From: Chrysomallon squamiferum
Taxonomy: Eukaryota; Mollusca; Gastropoda; Neomphalida; Peltospiridae
Reading direction: 5' to 3'
DNA length: 64,000 bases
Assembly (NCBI GenBank): GCA_012295275.1
Contig: CM022673.1
Coordinates: 401,001 to 465,000 of the forward strand
The notes under the pieces were generated by a model. It saw nothing but the letters and a program-made list of their open reading frames with translations, ran no database searches and had not been told where the DNA came from. Position 1 is the stretch's first letter. Every line of letters begins with the position of its first letter. Position numbers and translations under genes: made by a program. This document shows positions 23,619 through 35,210 of the stretch, one piece after another.

Positions 23619-25130
23619 GTTACTGTCACAAATAATTGTGATAATATTATAATTATTATGCAGGTAACAGAAATAAACAAAAATCTACATCGAAAGAGTT
23701 GATATGAATTATTCATATTTTAATAACAGTTTGGTATTTCCAAATTCAAACTTGTTATTGTGCAGTAAAACATCTTATATCATATTTACACAAACCTAAA
23801 AACTCTACAGGCTTTTTTTCTCTCCTTTTTTTCTGAAGTGTATGTTTTCGAGCATATAGGTTGTGTGTGTTATAGTGTGTGAGTGTGTGTGTGTGTATGC
23901 TTGCTCTGTAATGCAATACTGTTCATTATTTTGCCTTCTACAGTATACCCATTGAAAATATATTTGTCCTTACACTAATGAACTGCAACCCTCAGCGTCA
24001 TTATCTGAAACATACACACACACAAACAAACAAAAACCAGTTTGACACATATTTCTTTTATTAAATTTTGTTTTCTGAAGCTTAGCCCTGACAAAATGAA
24101 ATATAGCGGTTTCACACAAAACTAAAACCTAACAGTTTTATTAAATTTTATTTTCTAAAGCTTAGTGCAGATAATATTTGCATTTTACTGAGAGACCTTT
24201 TAAATCAGGCTATTTCATCGCAAGACTGTTACGAACACCGATAAATACTACTGAATTTCGAATCTTTTTTTCCGAGTTTTATGTATCTTTGACATGTGGG
24301 TCTCTTCGATAGGAAATCTAACGAAAATAAATTGTTTACACATTGACCATTTATCAATCTCCTATCACGGCACCATGTCATCTGCAACTGCTGATATGAC
24401 GAATGTTTGCACAAATTTCGTTGCGTTTTGCTTCCCTTCGGAAAAACCGCTTGCGGAGAATATGTTATGTTATGTTATAAAGTTAATGTTATTTTTCAGA
24501 TTACATTTTGATACTTATTATCATTTTCTAATCTGCTTCTCTGACCTTCTTTCTGCAGCTACTTTCGATATCGTATGTGGTAAAGGAAATAATTTAAAAA
24601 TCAAGTAAAAAAGACATTTATGCTTTTCTGAGGTGGTTTTTTTTGTGTGTGTGTATGTGTGTGTGTGTGTATGTTTGTGTGTGAGTGTGTGTTGTCCATA
24701 TTTTTAATAAATATATTTTTTTTTTTATGCGCAATTTTGTTTTTCCAGTAACTTGAAATGTGTGTTCAGTACTTTCTCACTACGATGTATGTAAAGAATA
24801 TCCAACTATTTGTATACTACAACACATTTCTACCTCAGCATTTTAAAAGTTAAATAAATGTTTATGAATATAACTAATAATATGATTTTTTTTTTAAATA
24901 TAATATTATAAAAGAGGAAATAATTTTTGGAACCAGTTTTACCGATTAGCAGCAAATGGTATTTTTACAAACACTTTCATTATAGATCTTGTCTTAGCAA
25001 GAAAACAGAATGGATAAAAATACTACTAAAGTCAGAGTCAGAAATCAGTCAGTGAGTTTCACAACTGTTATTTTCCTTTATTCGACACACATTCTGTGAC
25101 TGAATTACAATGTAATAAATGAAAATGAAA
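23619..25130. other. Intronic DNA with short GT/CA repeats
   Basis: GT units at about 23863-23900 and 24645-24692, CA at about 24011-24024. No gene seen. Confidence 0.55.
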
Positions 25131-25402
25131 ATTGTTTAACGACTGTTCTCAGAATAATTTTATTATCAGATATTCGAGAGAGAGGCAAGCTGATGTCTTT
25201 ACACAGTGGGCTACTCTCACTGAACAGCAATAAGGAATCTTTATATGCACCATCCCTATAACAGCAAAGCCATTTTTTTATCCAGTTCGAAAAGTGCTGA
25301 ATGGAACGATAAGTAATTCTGCCAGATTTGAACCTGCAGTCTAATGGTCCTTACGATGCCTTGTCCAGCCCGGTAACGGACAATCGAGTCCACTAAACGG
25401 GT
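25131..25402 (-). mobile_element. Diverged tRNA-derived SINE
   Basis: On the minus strand the head contains a B-box-like GGTTCAAATCT (25334-25324) after a tRNA-like stretch. The body has GGTGCATATAAAGATTCC, then GAGTAGCCCACTGTG, CTTGCCTCTCTCTCG and AATATCTGA. The tail ends with CAGTCGTTAAACAAT. This order (tRNA-like head, GTGCACATAAAAGATCC-like box, CCTCTCTC box, CGTTAAA tail) is what I know from widespread mollusc SINEs. No open target-site duplication was identified. The family name cannot be assigned without a library search. Confidence 0.65.
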
Positions 25403-25575
25403 CAAACAATCACGATAAAGTTAATGAAAATATTAGCGTGTACAAACTTAATAACAGGTAACGGAATAACACGCTAATTAGATTTGCATTATCATTAACA
25501 ACACGAATTGACATACAACATGCACGAGATAAGATTTTTTTATTTTTTTCAGTTTATCCTTAGTAATTGGTTATA

Positions 25576-25576
<1 letters not shown>

Positions 25577-25614
<38 letters not shown>

Positions 25615-25654
25615 ACACACACACATATATATATACACACACACACACACACAC
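25577..25654. repeat. (CA)n(TA)n(CA)n microsatellite
   Basis: About 78 bp of CA interrupted by an eight-base TA stretch. Confidence 0.97.
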
Positions 25655-25814
25655 CCCTGCACAAGAACATACACAGACGCACATACACAAATTTGAAACA
25701 TTCACTTGGAAACATACAGAATGTATTTAGTTATTTGTTTAAATCATAAACATCATTTTAATAAGTATTCAAGCTTACAGAACTAATTAATTAATTAATT
25801 TGTTTGTTTATTTA

Positions 25815-25975
25815 TTACTAATACTGCTGTTAGTGTTACTACTACCACTATTACTATTACTACTGCTACTACTACTACTACTACTACTGCTGCTACTACT
25901 ACTATTGTTATTGTTGTTATTACTGCTGCTATCATCGCCATTATCATTATTATCATGATAATTATTACTGCATAT
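25815..25975. repeat. Trinucleotide tract (ACT/GCT/ATT)n
   Basis: ACT units with CTG, TTA and TCA variants; degenerate edges. Confidence 0.9.
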
Positions 25976-27924
25976 CATCGTCATTATTCTCTTTATTGAT
26001 ACTAAAATTAAGAAATAAATGCAACGTTTCAGATATGTGTGTATATTATTTCACTATAATTCAATATATTATTTCAGAAACTGTCATTATTTTATCAGCA
26101 TATAAACAAATGACTCCTAACAGATATAAAACCTAAGAACTGTTTATCAGTTCCAATGGTCATGAAAGGATAGAAATAATTTAAAACAAAAATATATAAA
26201 TGACAAAATTATCTTAGCTGACGGTGAGAATATAAAATTTAATAGAGAGTCTGATACAGTTTTATCTTCAAGGTTACATCTATTAATGTTGGCGCCCATT
26301 TTTTATTTCTTAAATTCCGGATCCGCCATTTAATTTCAGTTTTGTGTCAAAAGAGCGAACTGTTTCAACAACAACAAAAACAACAACAACAATAATAACA
26401 ACAAACTAAAAAAAAATATATATATATCATATTATTTTCATTTAATTTTAATAATATTACTTTTCAAAAGTTCAGGATAACATTTTTTAATAAGGAAATA
26501 AACTTTTACTAAAATAAGAAAGAACGTAAAACGTCTCCCTGGCTAACACTAATATAAAAAAAAACCAGCACCTTTCACTTGCGAGTCATTAATAATAATT
26601 ATGTGCGCTGTCATTAATCAAGAGTTGTCTGCTCTAATTAGTTAGTTAGTTTATTAGTAGTACAGTGAGAGAAAATGTTTTGTATCTCTTAGCCTATAAA
26701 ATAATTTGAACTCTGCATTCTTACATCCGTGAGTTAGATATTTTAACTAGTTTTTTGACCTTTTGATCATTAAGCTGTATTTCATTAGAAACATAATCCA
26801 GACGGAAAGAAAAAGAGACATGATCCGATACTGAGCTGAAAATCAACACCATCCGTATAAACAACGAACAGGCGACCAAAATTTTGACAACAAAAGTTAA
26901 TCAAAATGGAAAAAATACAATGATGTTTACACCATTCCATGTGACTAGGTATAAGAACTGAACTCGCTATATTCAAGGCAGATCTTTTTATGTTTAAAAT
27001 TGAATTTATTCAGAAGACATTTATTGAAATAAAGTTAGAATGCAAATAGTAAAATGCTTAAGTTTTTCTCTATCGAGTACCGAGCTCAGTATCTAAAAAA
27101 CCCTGAATGAGATCATTTAATGAATGTTAAGTTATTCCGTAAAAACGGGTAATGAAATAAAATTATATAGTCTGAAACTGCTACTGAAATTCATTGACCT
27201 GGAAGAAAACATTTTTTGTAATCACTTGAACAATATATCTGACTATATATTTTTCCCACGTGGTTTTTCTAATTTAGTGAAATGTAACAAAGTGTTTTCC
27301 AATGTATTTATAATCCAGAATTTTTTCATAATTCACTGATCGCAAAAATGACGGTTTCCTTACAAGGCATAGAATAATTATCAGGTGGATAATATTTTGC
27401 AGTTAATTCCTAAATTTTTTAATTATTAACAGACGGGATTTAAAACAGAGAATTCATCAAAGGCCTGTCTGCAGCTTTCAGATGGTGCTGTATATAAAAA
27501 CAAACTCACAAGAACATTTTGAACGAAATGGAAACCAGGAACATCAGTCAGTGTTATAAGTTAAAAGCAAAGTTAATACATGCATATTCTATTTTAGATA
27601 TTTTGTGTAAATGAGATTATTTATTTGGTGAGATTATGTTATGTATATTACTTTACTTCAGATACTGAAGTGACTTGTGAAGCTTTCAGTGACATAATTA
27701 TAGTTTTCAAAAATGAAATTGGCTAAAAATAAAATTTATAATTATATTGTGAGCAAACATCATAGTGAGAAAAGACAAAGAGTAAAAAGGTTAGAAAATA
27801 AGAAACAGAGCAAAATATTGAACTCTGAATAAAAAGTAAAACAAAAATGAAAGAGGGAAAGTAAAGCAAGAAGAAGGGGTAAATAATATAACATTCTGTG
27901 GTAGGAATTACACAATATTCAGTG
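25976..27924. other. Intronic DNA, nothing recognised apart from one motif cluster
   Basis: AT-rich. CAA units at 26364-26405. The TAAT-rich island at 26585-26641 is listed separately. No gene seen. Confidence 0.5.
26585..26641. promoter_or_regulatory. Homeodomain-type motif cluster
   Basis: GTCATTAAT occurs twice (26585-26593 and 26610-26618), with AATAATTAT between and the palindrome CTAATTAG at 26634-26641. These are TAAT-core homeodomain sites, but in AT-rich DNA such words are common, so support is modest. Confidence 0.25.
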
Positions 27925-28002
27925 AATAAATAAATAAGTAAATAAATGAATAAATAAATAAATAAATATTAGTAGAAGCAATAGTAGTAATAAATAATAA
28001 TA

Positions 28003-28039
<37 letters not shown>

Positions 28040-28085
28040 TAATAATAATAATAATATAATAATAATAATAGTAATGATAATAATC
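27925..28085. repeat. (AAAT)n and (AAT)n array
   Basis: AAAT units at 27925-27968 followed by interrupted AAT units to 28085. Confidence 0.96.
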
Positions 28086-30080
28086 ACAACATCAACAACA
28101 ATGTTATGTGTTGTTTGTGTATTCAAGGTATGTTTACTCTGACATCTCTCTTGTACAGTTTACTTATTTAATCAAGTCTTCACTGTTACCGAAACAAGCG
28201 AGATTACCCTCAACAAAAAAACATTTCCTTGTGTCAACATTTATTGCTGGCTGACATTTTTTATATGTTCAAATTTCCTTTTTTAAAGGTTTTAATAAAA
28301 TTATATTATACGCTATGCTTTAATCAAGCATATAATACAATCTTTTTTTTTTTTTTTTTTTTTTTTTCCTTAAATAACGGTACAAATAGTAAAGAAAAGA
28401 TCGATTAAGAAAATTTTAGGTTTTGAATTTTACTGCATTATGAAACTGCACTTATCTGAACGCACTGAAGTTATAAAACGTGGAGCAGTGTTTTAACAAA
28501 ATTGCATTCCTTATTTTTTTTTTTTTTTTATTTTTGCTTTGAGAGAGAATAGGTTTGAAGTTTCTAAAATACTGAATTTTTTATAGCGACTCTTTAGCGG
28601 TTTCACTCTCTAGTGCGTTACATTTTGTTAATCACAGACTGTTCAGCCGATAACAGGGTGCGTATGAAAACGTTCTTTTTGTTAATCGCTAACAGTGGCT
28701 CATCAAAAATCTCACTCTGTTATTTTCTCTGTCAATGTCGCTATGGATATATATATTATCATTCATTCCGCCATCTATCCATTATTTCTTACTTTCATTT
28801 ATTCAGTATCAGTTGATGCATTCTTTACTTCTCCCATCCAAACATTCATTCACTGACTGGATTTGAGTTTACTCGGCAAAGCTTTAATCAATCTCATGGT
28901 AAAAAAAATGCTTTCTGTTGTTGTCCTCAGTTCTGACATTTTGAAAAAAACAAATGATACATAACTTTGGTCACATTATCCATTTTTTGAGAGTTTGATT
29001 GTCTTAAATTGAGCCAAAGCTGCAATATTTGATAGAGCATGCAGTTAATCTTGTCACAAGTGGCTCCTGTGGTCTCACCATATCGAGCTGTGTTGCTAAA
29101 ACGGTGTAGATGCAGACGTACTTGCTGCGCAATAAGAGAGAAACGTTTTTCTTTTCTTAGCTCAGTCTGTCTAGAGTTATTCTTCAGACAATGTATCATT
29201 CTGTAGAAGATTTTGGTTTATTTTATTTTATTTTATTTTATTATTTTCTGGTCAGGTGCACTCTGTTTTAAACGCTTGTAAATGTAATTTATGAATCAGG
29301 AAATGTCGGAGAGAAATATGTGTGCTGTTAATCTTTATTGTCGCTATTTATTGATGTTTTTCGGTATAAATTACACTTTCGTTCAAGTAAATATTTTATT
29401 TTTCCTCTTTTTTCCCTTCATTTATTTCTTATTTCTTTCTGCACTGTTGCTTCCTGTTATCTGTATTTATTTCATTCTTCCATACTCTTTTCTACATTTC
29501 TAACTTGCTTTTCTTTTTTTTCCTTCCTTCCCTCCTTTTTTCTTTTCCTTTTTTATTGCATATTTTCGTGTGTTTTTTCTTACATGCATATGTATATATA
29601 TATATATCGCTTTTATAACAAAATTATTATAAATTATAGTCAAGATGCCTTTCACTATAGCTCAACGAGGCAGTAACCTAAAATCGTCATATACAGCTGG
29701 TTTCCATAAGAAGGATTTGCTCTACTTCAGGTCACAAAATATTCGGCTTAACCGAAATCGAGGTAATGTTGTTGGGCTTAACCGCTATCCAGTTCGTGTT
29801 GTTCCGTACCCAGGTGTGGGTGAATAAATAGATTCACAATTTTTATTTATTTTTTTTTTTTTTTTTTAAATTCGTAAATGTTCCAAACAAATTTTCTATA
29901 TATTTTTGAGAAAAGCCCGTCCGAAAACACCAGGAATGAACTAATGGTAATTACGTTTAAATTCATAAAAAGGTTAAATGCTCTAGTTTTAAGACATACA
30001 ATATGTGTATACATTAGCATCATCTTAGTCCTTTGCAGCGTATGTAATTTATAGAGACACCTTTATAACTGTTTACTAAC
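28086..30080. other. Intronic DNA, nothing securely recognised
   Basis: Holds T runs at 28342-28367 and near 28507-28529 and TTTTA units at 29214-29245. A minus-strand ATG frame of 90 codons (29199 down to 28927) is non-repetitive and is discussed as a finding; I cannot assign it. Another frame at 29645-29827 shows no domain. Confidence 0.45.
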
Positions 30081-30302
30081 ATCGTCGTCAACGACATCAT
30101 CATCATCATCATCATGCTGCTGCTATTACTACTACTACAACAACAACTACCACTACTGCTACTACTGCTACTATTACAACTACTACTACTACTAATAATA
30201 ATAAAAATTATTATTATCATTATTATTATTATTACTGTTGTTGTTGGTAATGTTGTTATTATTATTACACTGATGTTGTTATTGGTGGTGATGATGATGG
30301 TA
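30081..30302. repeat. Trinucleotide tract (CAT, CTA, ATT, GTT)
   Basis: A succession of different triplet blocks over about 220 bp; poly-L/poly-I/poly-S frames here are artefacts. Confidence 0.9.
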
Positions 30303-30419
30303 CGGACGGTTGTCTTCAGAGTTGATGATGTTGTTGCCGCTGTCGTTACTGTTAATGTTATTTGTTTTACAAAAAATGTATTACGTTGAGGACCGTAATA
30401 TTATATTAAAGCGCTGAAC

Positions 30420-30770
30420 CAAAGCTATCAGTTCTAGAAGACAGAAACGAGTCATATATCAATGTTGTCATAAACAAGAAAAATACAGAAGAACCAGAAG
30501 AGACTGAAACAGAAAAAGTAAGAAAAAGACTAAGAGGAAAGAAGAATGAGAAGAAAAACTTGAAGAACTTGAAGCATAAAAGAAGAAGAAGAAAGGAAAA
30601 AGATGATGAAGAGTTAGATAAAGAAGAAGGCGTAAAAAGGAGAAAAGTTAGGGAAAAAAATGCCGAAAAAGATTTTTTAATTTTACTTTTATTTATTAAG
30701 AAGAAGAAAAATAAGAAGAAAAAACCAATGCAATTAAACCCAGAACAGTAACAACAACAACAACAAAAAG
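30420..30770 (+). repeat. Purine-rich tract
   Basis: About 350 bp rich in AAGAAG, GAAAAA and GGAAAA words, ending with CAA units. Long K/E/R frames on plus and F/S/L frames on minus follow from the composition. Confidence 0.75.
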
Positions 30771-30905
30771 TTCTTACTAATATAAGAAAATAACGGATAA
30801 ATATCAGTTGTATAAGGAAGAAAAGGAAAAGTGGAAGAAGAGAAAGAAACTGACATGTAACAAAAAGCACATGTAGCTGAAACATGCTGAAACATCACTT
30901 TATAC

Positions 30906-31640
30906 CAGGCATGGGCAAACGTTTTCCAGAAGCGGGCCGCATTAGTACATGCCTCATCACATGCCTCATCATCAACTGTCTGGACGCATTAGAACATGCC
31001 TCATCATCAACAGCCTGTCTGGACGACCCATCATCAACAGCCGGTAACATGAGAACTTCATCATCACAGCCTGTCTGGACATACCTCATTCAACAGCCGG
31101 AACATGAGAACATACCTTCATCATCAGCCTAACTGGACGCATCATCAACAGCCGGTAACATGAGAACTTCATCATCAACTGTCTGGACGCATGTAAACAT
31201 CTCATCATCAACTGTCTGGTAACATGAGAACATACCCTCATCATCAACTGTCATCAACAGCCGGTAACATGAGAACATACCTCATCATCAACAGCCGGTA
31301 ACATGAGAACATGACTCAACAGCCGGTAACATGAGAACATACCTCATCATCAACAGCCGATAACATGAGAACATACCTCGTCATCAACAGCCGGTAACAT
31401 GAGAACATGATTCAACAGCCGGTAACATGAGAACATGACTCATCATCAACAGCCGGTAACATGAGAACATAACCTCATTATCAACTGCCATCAGAACATA
31501 CCTCATCATCAACAGCCGGTAACACGAGCTCAACATCAACAGCCGGTAACATCATGACTCAACAGCCGGTAACATGAGAACATGACTCAACAGCCGGGCC
31601 GCACAAATGTTGTTTTTAATCGTGGAACTCAGAGAGCCGC
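30906..31640 (+). repeat. 34/28-bp minisatellite inside a hAT-like end
   Basis: From about 31140 the array alternates 34-bp units (CATGAGAACATACC-TCATCATCAACAGCCGGTAA) and 28-bp units lacking the CATCAT part. The earlier half (30941-31200) uses diverged variants with CTGTCTGGACGCAT. The array is bracketed by the same word GGGCCGCA (30934-30941 and 31596-31603). The left flank CAGGCATGGGCAAACGTTTT resembles the ends of hAT transposons. So an expansion inside a hAT-type terminal region is a reasonable reading; the hAT part is inference. Confidence 0.85.
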
Positions 31641-31920
31641 AGCGTACTTTACACCATACAGCGTAATTTTCTTTTTTTAATAGCAAATTTAAATTTTCAT
31701 TTGTATCTATAATCCTGCAGATGAAAAAGAACTAACAAAATATTATTTTTCTACTGGAGGAATAAATATTATTTTACCTTTTGTTCTGGTTGTTGTTGCG
31801 TTTGTCAGGTTTTGCTGTTGTTGCTTTTGTTAGGTATAATGGTAATTGTTGTTGAAATATGATATTGTTGTGTTTATATTTTGTGGCATACATAACAGCA
31901 TTTAAATGTATCGCAGTTAT

Positions 31921-31966
31921 TGTTATTATTATTTATTTATATTTATTAGTTTATTTACTTACTTAA

Positions 31967-32037
<71 letters not shown>

Positions 32038-32047
32038 TAATAATAAC
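31921..32047. repeat. (TTTA)n and (AAAT)n inverted microsatellite pair
   Basis: A degenerate TTATT/TTTA stretch (31921-31963) faces a longer run of AAAT and AAT units (31964-32047). The two halves are complementary and could pair. Confidence 0.9.
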
Positions 32048-32269
32048 AACAGCGGCTTTGCTGTTTCGTTTTCCCTAAACAAATTTAGTTTCAGAATTTA
32101 TTTTCAAATGAAAAAAAAAAAAAAAAAAACAAAAAAACGAAGAAGAAGAAAGTAGTTTGTGTATTAGGTGTTTGAATGTACGTGTGTGTATATATGCATC
32201 CATGTTTAGATTACAAATGAAAATTATATGATCAACTGTTGAAAAAGATCATAACCAATTTAATTATTA

Positions 32270-32271
<2 letters not shown>
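32048..32271. other. Intronic DNA with a poly(A) run
   Basis: A run at about 32110-32130. Nothing else recognised. Confidence 0.5.
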
Positions 32272-32308
<37 letters not shown>

Positions 32309-32316
32309 TAACAAAA

Positions 32317-32359
<43 letters not shown>

Positions 32360-32375
32360 GTAAATAAATAAATAA
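32272..32375. repeat. (AAT)n and (AAAT)n array
   Basis: About 11 AAT units then AAC variants and about 15 AAAT units. Confidence 0.96.
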
Positions 32376-33227
32376 ATTTTAAAAAAGAATAAGTAAAAAA
32401 GTTATCGATATGGTTTTGAAAACATTTAGAATATTCTCGACTAGTAACCTTAACCGAAGGTTTCAAAGAGAACGGAATTAACTGCGCATTAGATTCCATT
32501 CCGTACATAGACTGGTAAAAAAAAAAAAAAATTAGTTTGGAATCGAGTCGCTCTAATTAATTAAGCTGTATCACCTTTCTATATAAAATATTTATTATGT
32601 AAACAAGATAAAACCATTAATGTCTGTCAGATTGTGAAACTGATATTATATGAGATCAAGACATGTTTTTTGTAAAGTCATGACGTCTTCAAAACTGCAT
32701 ATAGTTACTAGTAAGCTTTCTATTTGATTTTTTGTATTTAAAATACATTAAAATATGTGAAATTGTTTCCTTTTCCTTTGGATTTTATTTTATTTTACTG
32801 TTTTGGTTTTAGTTAGTTTTTTCCAATTTTTTTTTTTTTTTTTTTCTTTTTTTCTTTCTCTGTTTCTTGATTTCCTTTCTTCGTTACTTTTCTTTCACAT
32901 TTCTTTCTTCCTTTCATATTTATTCTTTATTCTTCGTTCAAACGTACAAACTACATAATGTATCTAGTATTTGTATTTATTAAGGTCATTATGTATATAA
33001 TGATATCGACTTTTAAGAATCGATTTAATTACTACCATTTTTCATTTTCAAAATGTGTATTTACTAACAACCGTGGATAGAGTTGTTTGGTGGAGATTTT
33101 GTTTTCTTCTATAAACCTTTTATTTTATCAGTACTAACTTTCTGTTACTAAATTATTAGTTTAATACAAACTAATTAATACATATGTAAAATAATAATAA
33201 TAAAATTAACTTTAAAAAATGTTTTAG
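32376..33227. other. AT-rich intronic DNA, nothing recognised
   Basis: T-rich around 32829-32900. No coding signal. Confidence 0.55.
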
Positions 33228-33466
33228 TGGTAACAGTAGTAAATAAAGTAACAGTAGTAGTAATAACATTACTTGAAATAGTATTACTAGTAGTTGGTGT
33301 TGTTTCAGAAGTAATAAGTGTAAATGTAGTTTCGAACAAGCTGAAGTAGAAGCAGTAGTTGTAGTGCTAATAGCTTTAGTAGTAGCAGTGGCATTAGTTG
33401 TAGTAGTGGTAGTAGTAGTTGTAGTAACAGTACTCCTAGTAGTAATAGTAATAGTATTAGTAACAG
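33228..33466. repeat. Degenerate (AGT/TAG)n trinucleotide tract
   Basis: About 240 bp of AGT-type triplets with many GCA, TTG and TGG variants. It ends about 65 bases inside the intron from the exon 1 donor. Confidence 0.85.
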
Positions 33467-33531
33467 CACAGAAAATAAAAATAAAAGGAGTGAAAAAATA
33501 TTATAATGAAAGTTTCTAAAAGTATACTCAC

Positions 33532-33583
33532 CAGTATTCAGAAGGACGATACAAAAGATGACATATCCACTAAAATACTCCAT
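33532..33583 (-). CDS. Nicotinic acetylcholine receptor subunit, exon 1 (signal peptide)
   Basis: The minus-strand frame from the ATG at 33583 reads MEYFSGYVIFCIVLLNT and then leaves one base (G) before the donor GTGAGT at 33531. Joined to exon 2 this gives ...LLNTVDVAVA-DQNEY. A hydrophobic core (residues 7-15) is followed by an A-V-A motif, a good signal-peptidase site after residue 23, just before the start of the receptor helix. This ATG has a strong context (A at -3, G at +4). However, the frame stays open upstream to a TAG at 33752-33754, with further in-frame ATGs at 33601, 33622, 33643 and 33664. The protein could therefore carry up to 27 more N-terminal residues, and I chose the start that gives a normal-length signal peptide. 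Together exons 1 and 2 encode 66 residues of the subunit. Confidence 0.8.
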
Positions 33584-33592
33584 GATTCCGCC

Positions 33593-33655
33593 ATTCCACA
33601 TTTTGAAGACGTTATTCCACATTTTATAAACATTATTCCACATTCTGTAGACATT
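33593..33655 (-). repeat. Three 21-bp tandem units just upstream of the signal-peptide ATG
   Basis: Units 33593-33613, 33614-33634 and 33635-33655 all begin ATTCCACATT on the plus strand and differ at a few positions. On the minus strand each encodes a seven-residue block of the type N-V-Y-K-M-W-N in the same frame as the receptor, and each supplies an in-frame ATG. Confidence 0.95.
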
Positions 33656-33664
33656 CTCCCGCAT

Positions 33665-35210
33665 GGCACATGAGTAAAAACGTCTCTTCCACAACGCCGT
33701 TTCTCTCCAGTGTTGCGTGCGTATTCTCGCTTTCTCGACTACTTGCAGATACTAAATCAATATGTTCTGCATTTTAAACAATCGGCACACCTTGCTGTGT
33801 GTTCGCTGCTAACCATCAGTTGGCAAGATGTCAGTGTTATGATATAAGTCCAGCGAAATAAATCAGATAATGTGTATTTCAGGTATATAGTTAAAATTCT
33901 TCCTAGCATATCCAACGGCGTCTGGATCGGTGAACGTTCTCAACGTCCGCTCGTTACGTATTCGTTAGAATACTTAAAAGTGTTCTTGTTGAGTTGTGAA
34001 GTTGTGAAGTTGTGAACTTCTGAACGATGAGTACCGTGAAAGGTTGATAGTCACTTGAACTACGCTGAACAAATTGGCGAATTTTTAAATTTGTAAATAT
34101 CTTGAATAATTTCTTTCTTCCTCTTTTTCCCAAATAATTAATTTTTGGAATTCGAACTCACATCGTATTCGAGTAGAGAGTAAATTCTTTTGAGACATTT
34201 CTTAATAATCTTTTTAGTCCAGTATTCAGAAACGCAAAGTTATCGACAGCTTATATCAGTCAATTTCGCTTGAAAAAGAAAAAAAAGTCAGTTTCTTTCA
34301 GCGGCAATTACTGATTATATCCAATCACGCTTTCAATATGTAAATGTTTAACACCCATGAGATCAATTTTAACCAAAGACAGAAACACTCTTCTTCTTTT
34401 TTTTTTTCCCTCTCCTTTTTCGTTTCTTTCTAACAAAAATTGATGCGGATCAGGAGGACTGGTATATGTTGCAAAACGGTGAAAATAAATCAGTTCTTTT
34501 TGGTTTCTTAGAGAAGAGAAAACAAAAACAAAAAAGATCAAGAAATATTGATATTAAGTTACATATAGGTTGAAAATCGATTTTTTTTTTGATTTTTTTT
34601 TTAATGAGGATTTTTTATTGCAGAGTGATCAATAGTATTTCAATACCCCTATTACTAAGTCGCTCGTCTTTGGTTTGTATTTGCTGCCTTTTCTTTTGTC
34701 AAAATGATTTTTCTTTCTGTTATTCTCATAGCTCGACAACTATGTGATCATGTATTGAAAACATTACGCATGTTGGTCCTCTTATAAGCGCTGTCTTTGT
34801 CTGGCTCAATCATTCCTTTACCGGGAAGAGCTTTCTAAAGTTTCTTGCTTGTTTACCGTGTTCTCGTCGTAATACTTAGTGCGCCGAGCTTTCTGGTGGA
34901 AATCACGTCCCACGTGATTGACTATTGATCAGCACTGAAACATGAACGCCTGTGCGCGACACTTAGTGAAGATTTTGCATATTACGCCCACAACGTGAAG
35001 CTAAGACAAGTTGGAAGCGACGAGATCGTGGATTATTTATTTCAGTGATTTTCAACAGTCGTAAAGTTAACTGGACCATATCAAATATAGAGAAAGGTTT
35101 GACAGATATGTGATAGCGTTCATATTTATAAATTTAATTCCAGTTTTCTGTGTGAATGTTCACCTCAGAAACAAATCGTCTAATTTATACGTATTTCCGT
35201 TCTCACAACC
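33665..35210 (-). other. Expected 5' UTR and promoter region of the nAChR gene
   Basis: This is directly upstream of exon 1 on the minus strand. A short out-of-frame upstream ATG at 33671 opens a 12-codon frame that overlaps the first in-frame ATGs. No unambiguous TATA box or transcription start can be fixed. The part at about 34740-35040 is GC-richer and contains the inverted ACGT pair listed next. Further untranslated exons cannot be excluded. Confidence 0.45.
34901..34919. promoter_or_regulatory. Inverted repeat AATCACGT-CCC-ACGTGATT
   Basis: Perfect 8-bp arms with a three-base spacer; the right part contains the E-box CACGTG (34911-34916). It lies 1.2-1.3 kb upstream of the nAChR start. 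ACGTG is the core for bHLH and bHLH-PAS factors. Regulatory role is inferred. Confidence 0.35.

Noticed and set aside
34149-34185. B-box-like GAGTTCGAATTCC on the minus strand, suggesting a tRNA gene or SINE
   Set aside because: No A box at the right distance and no cloverleaf or SINE body could be recognised.
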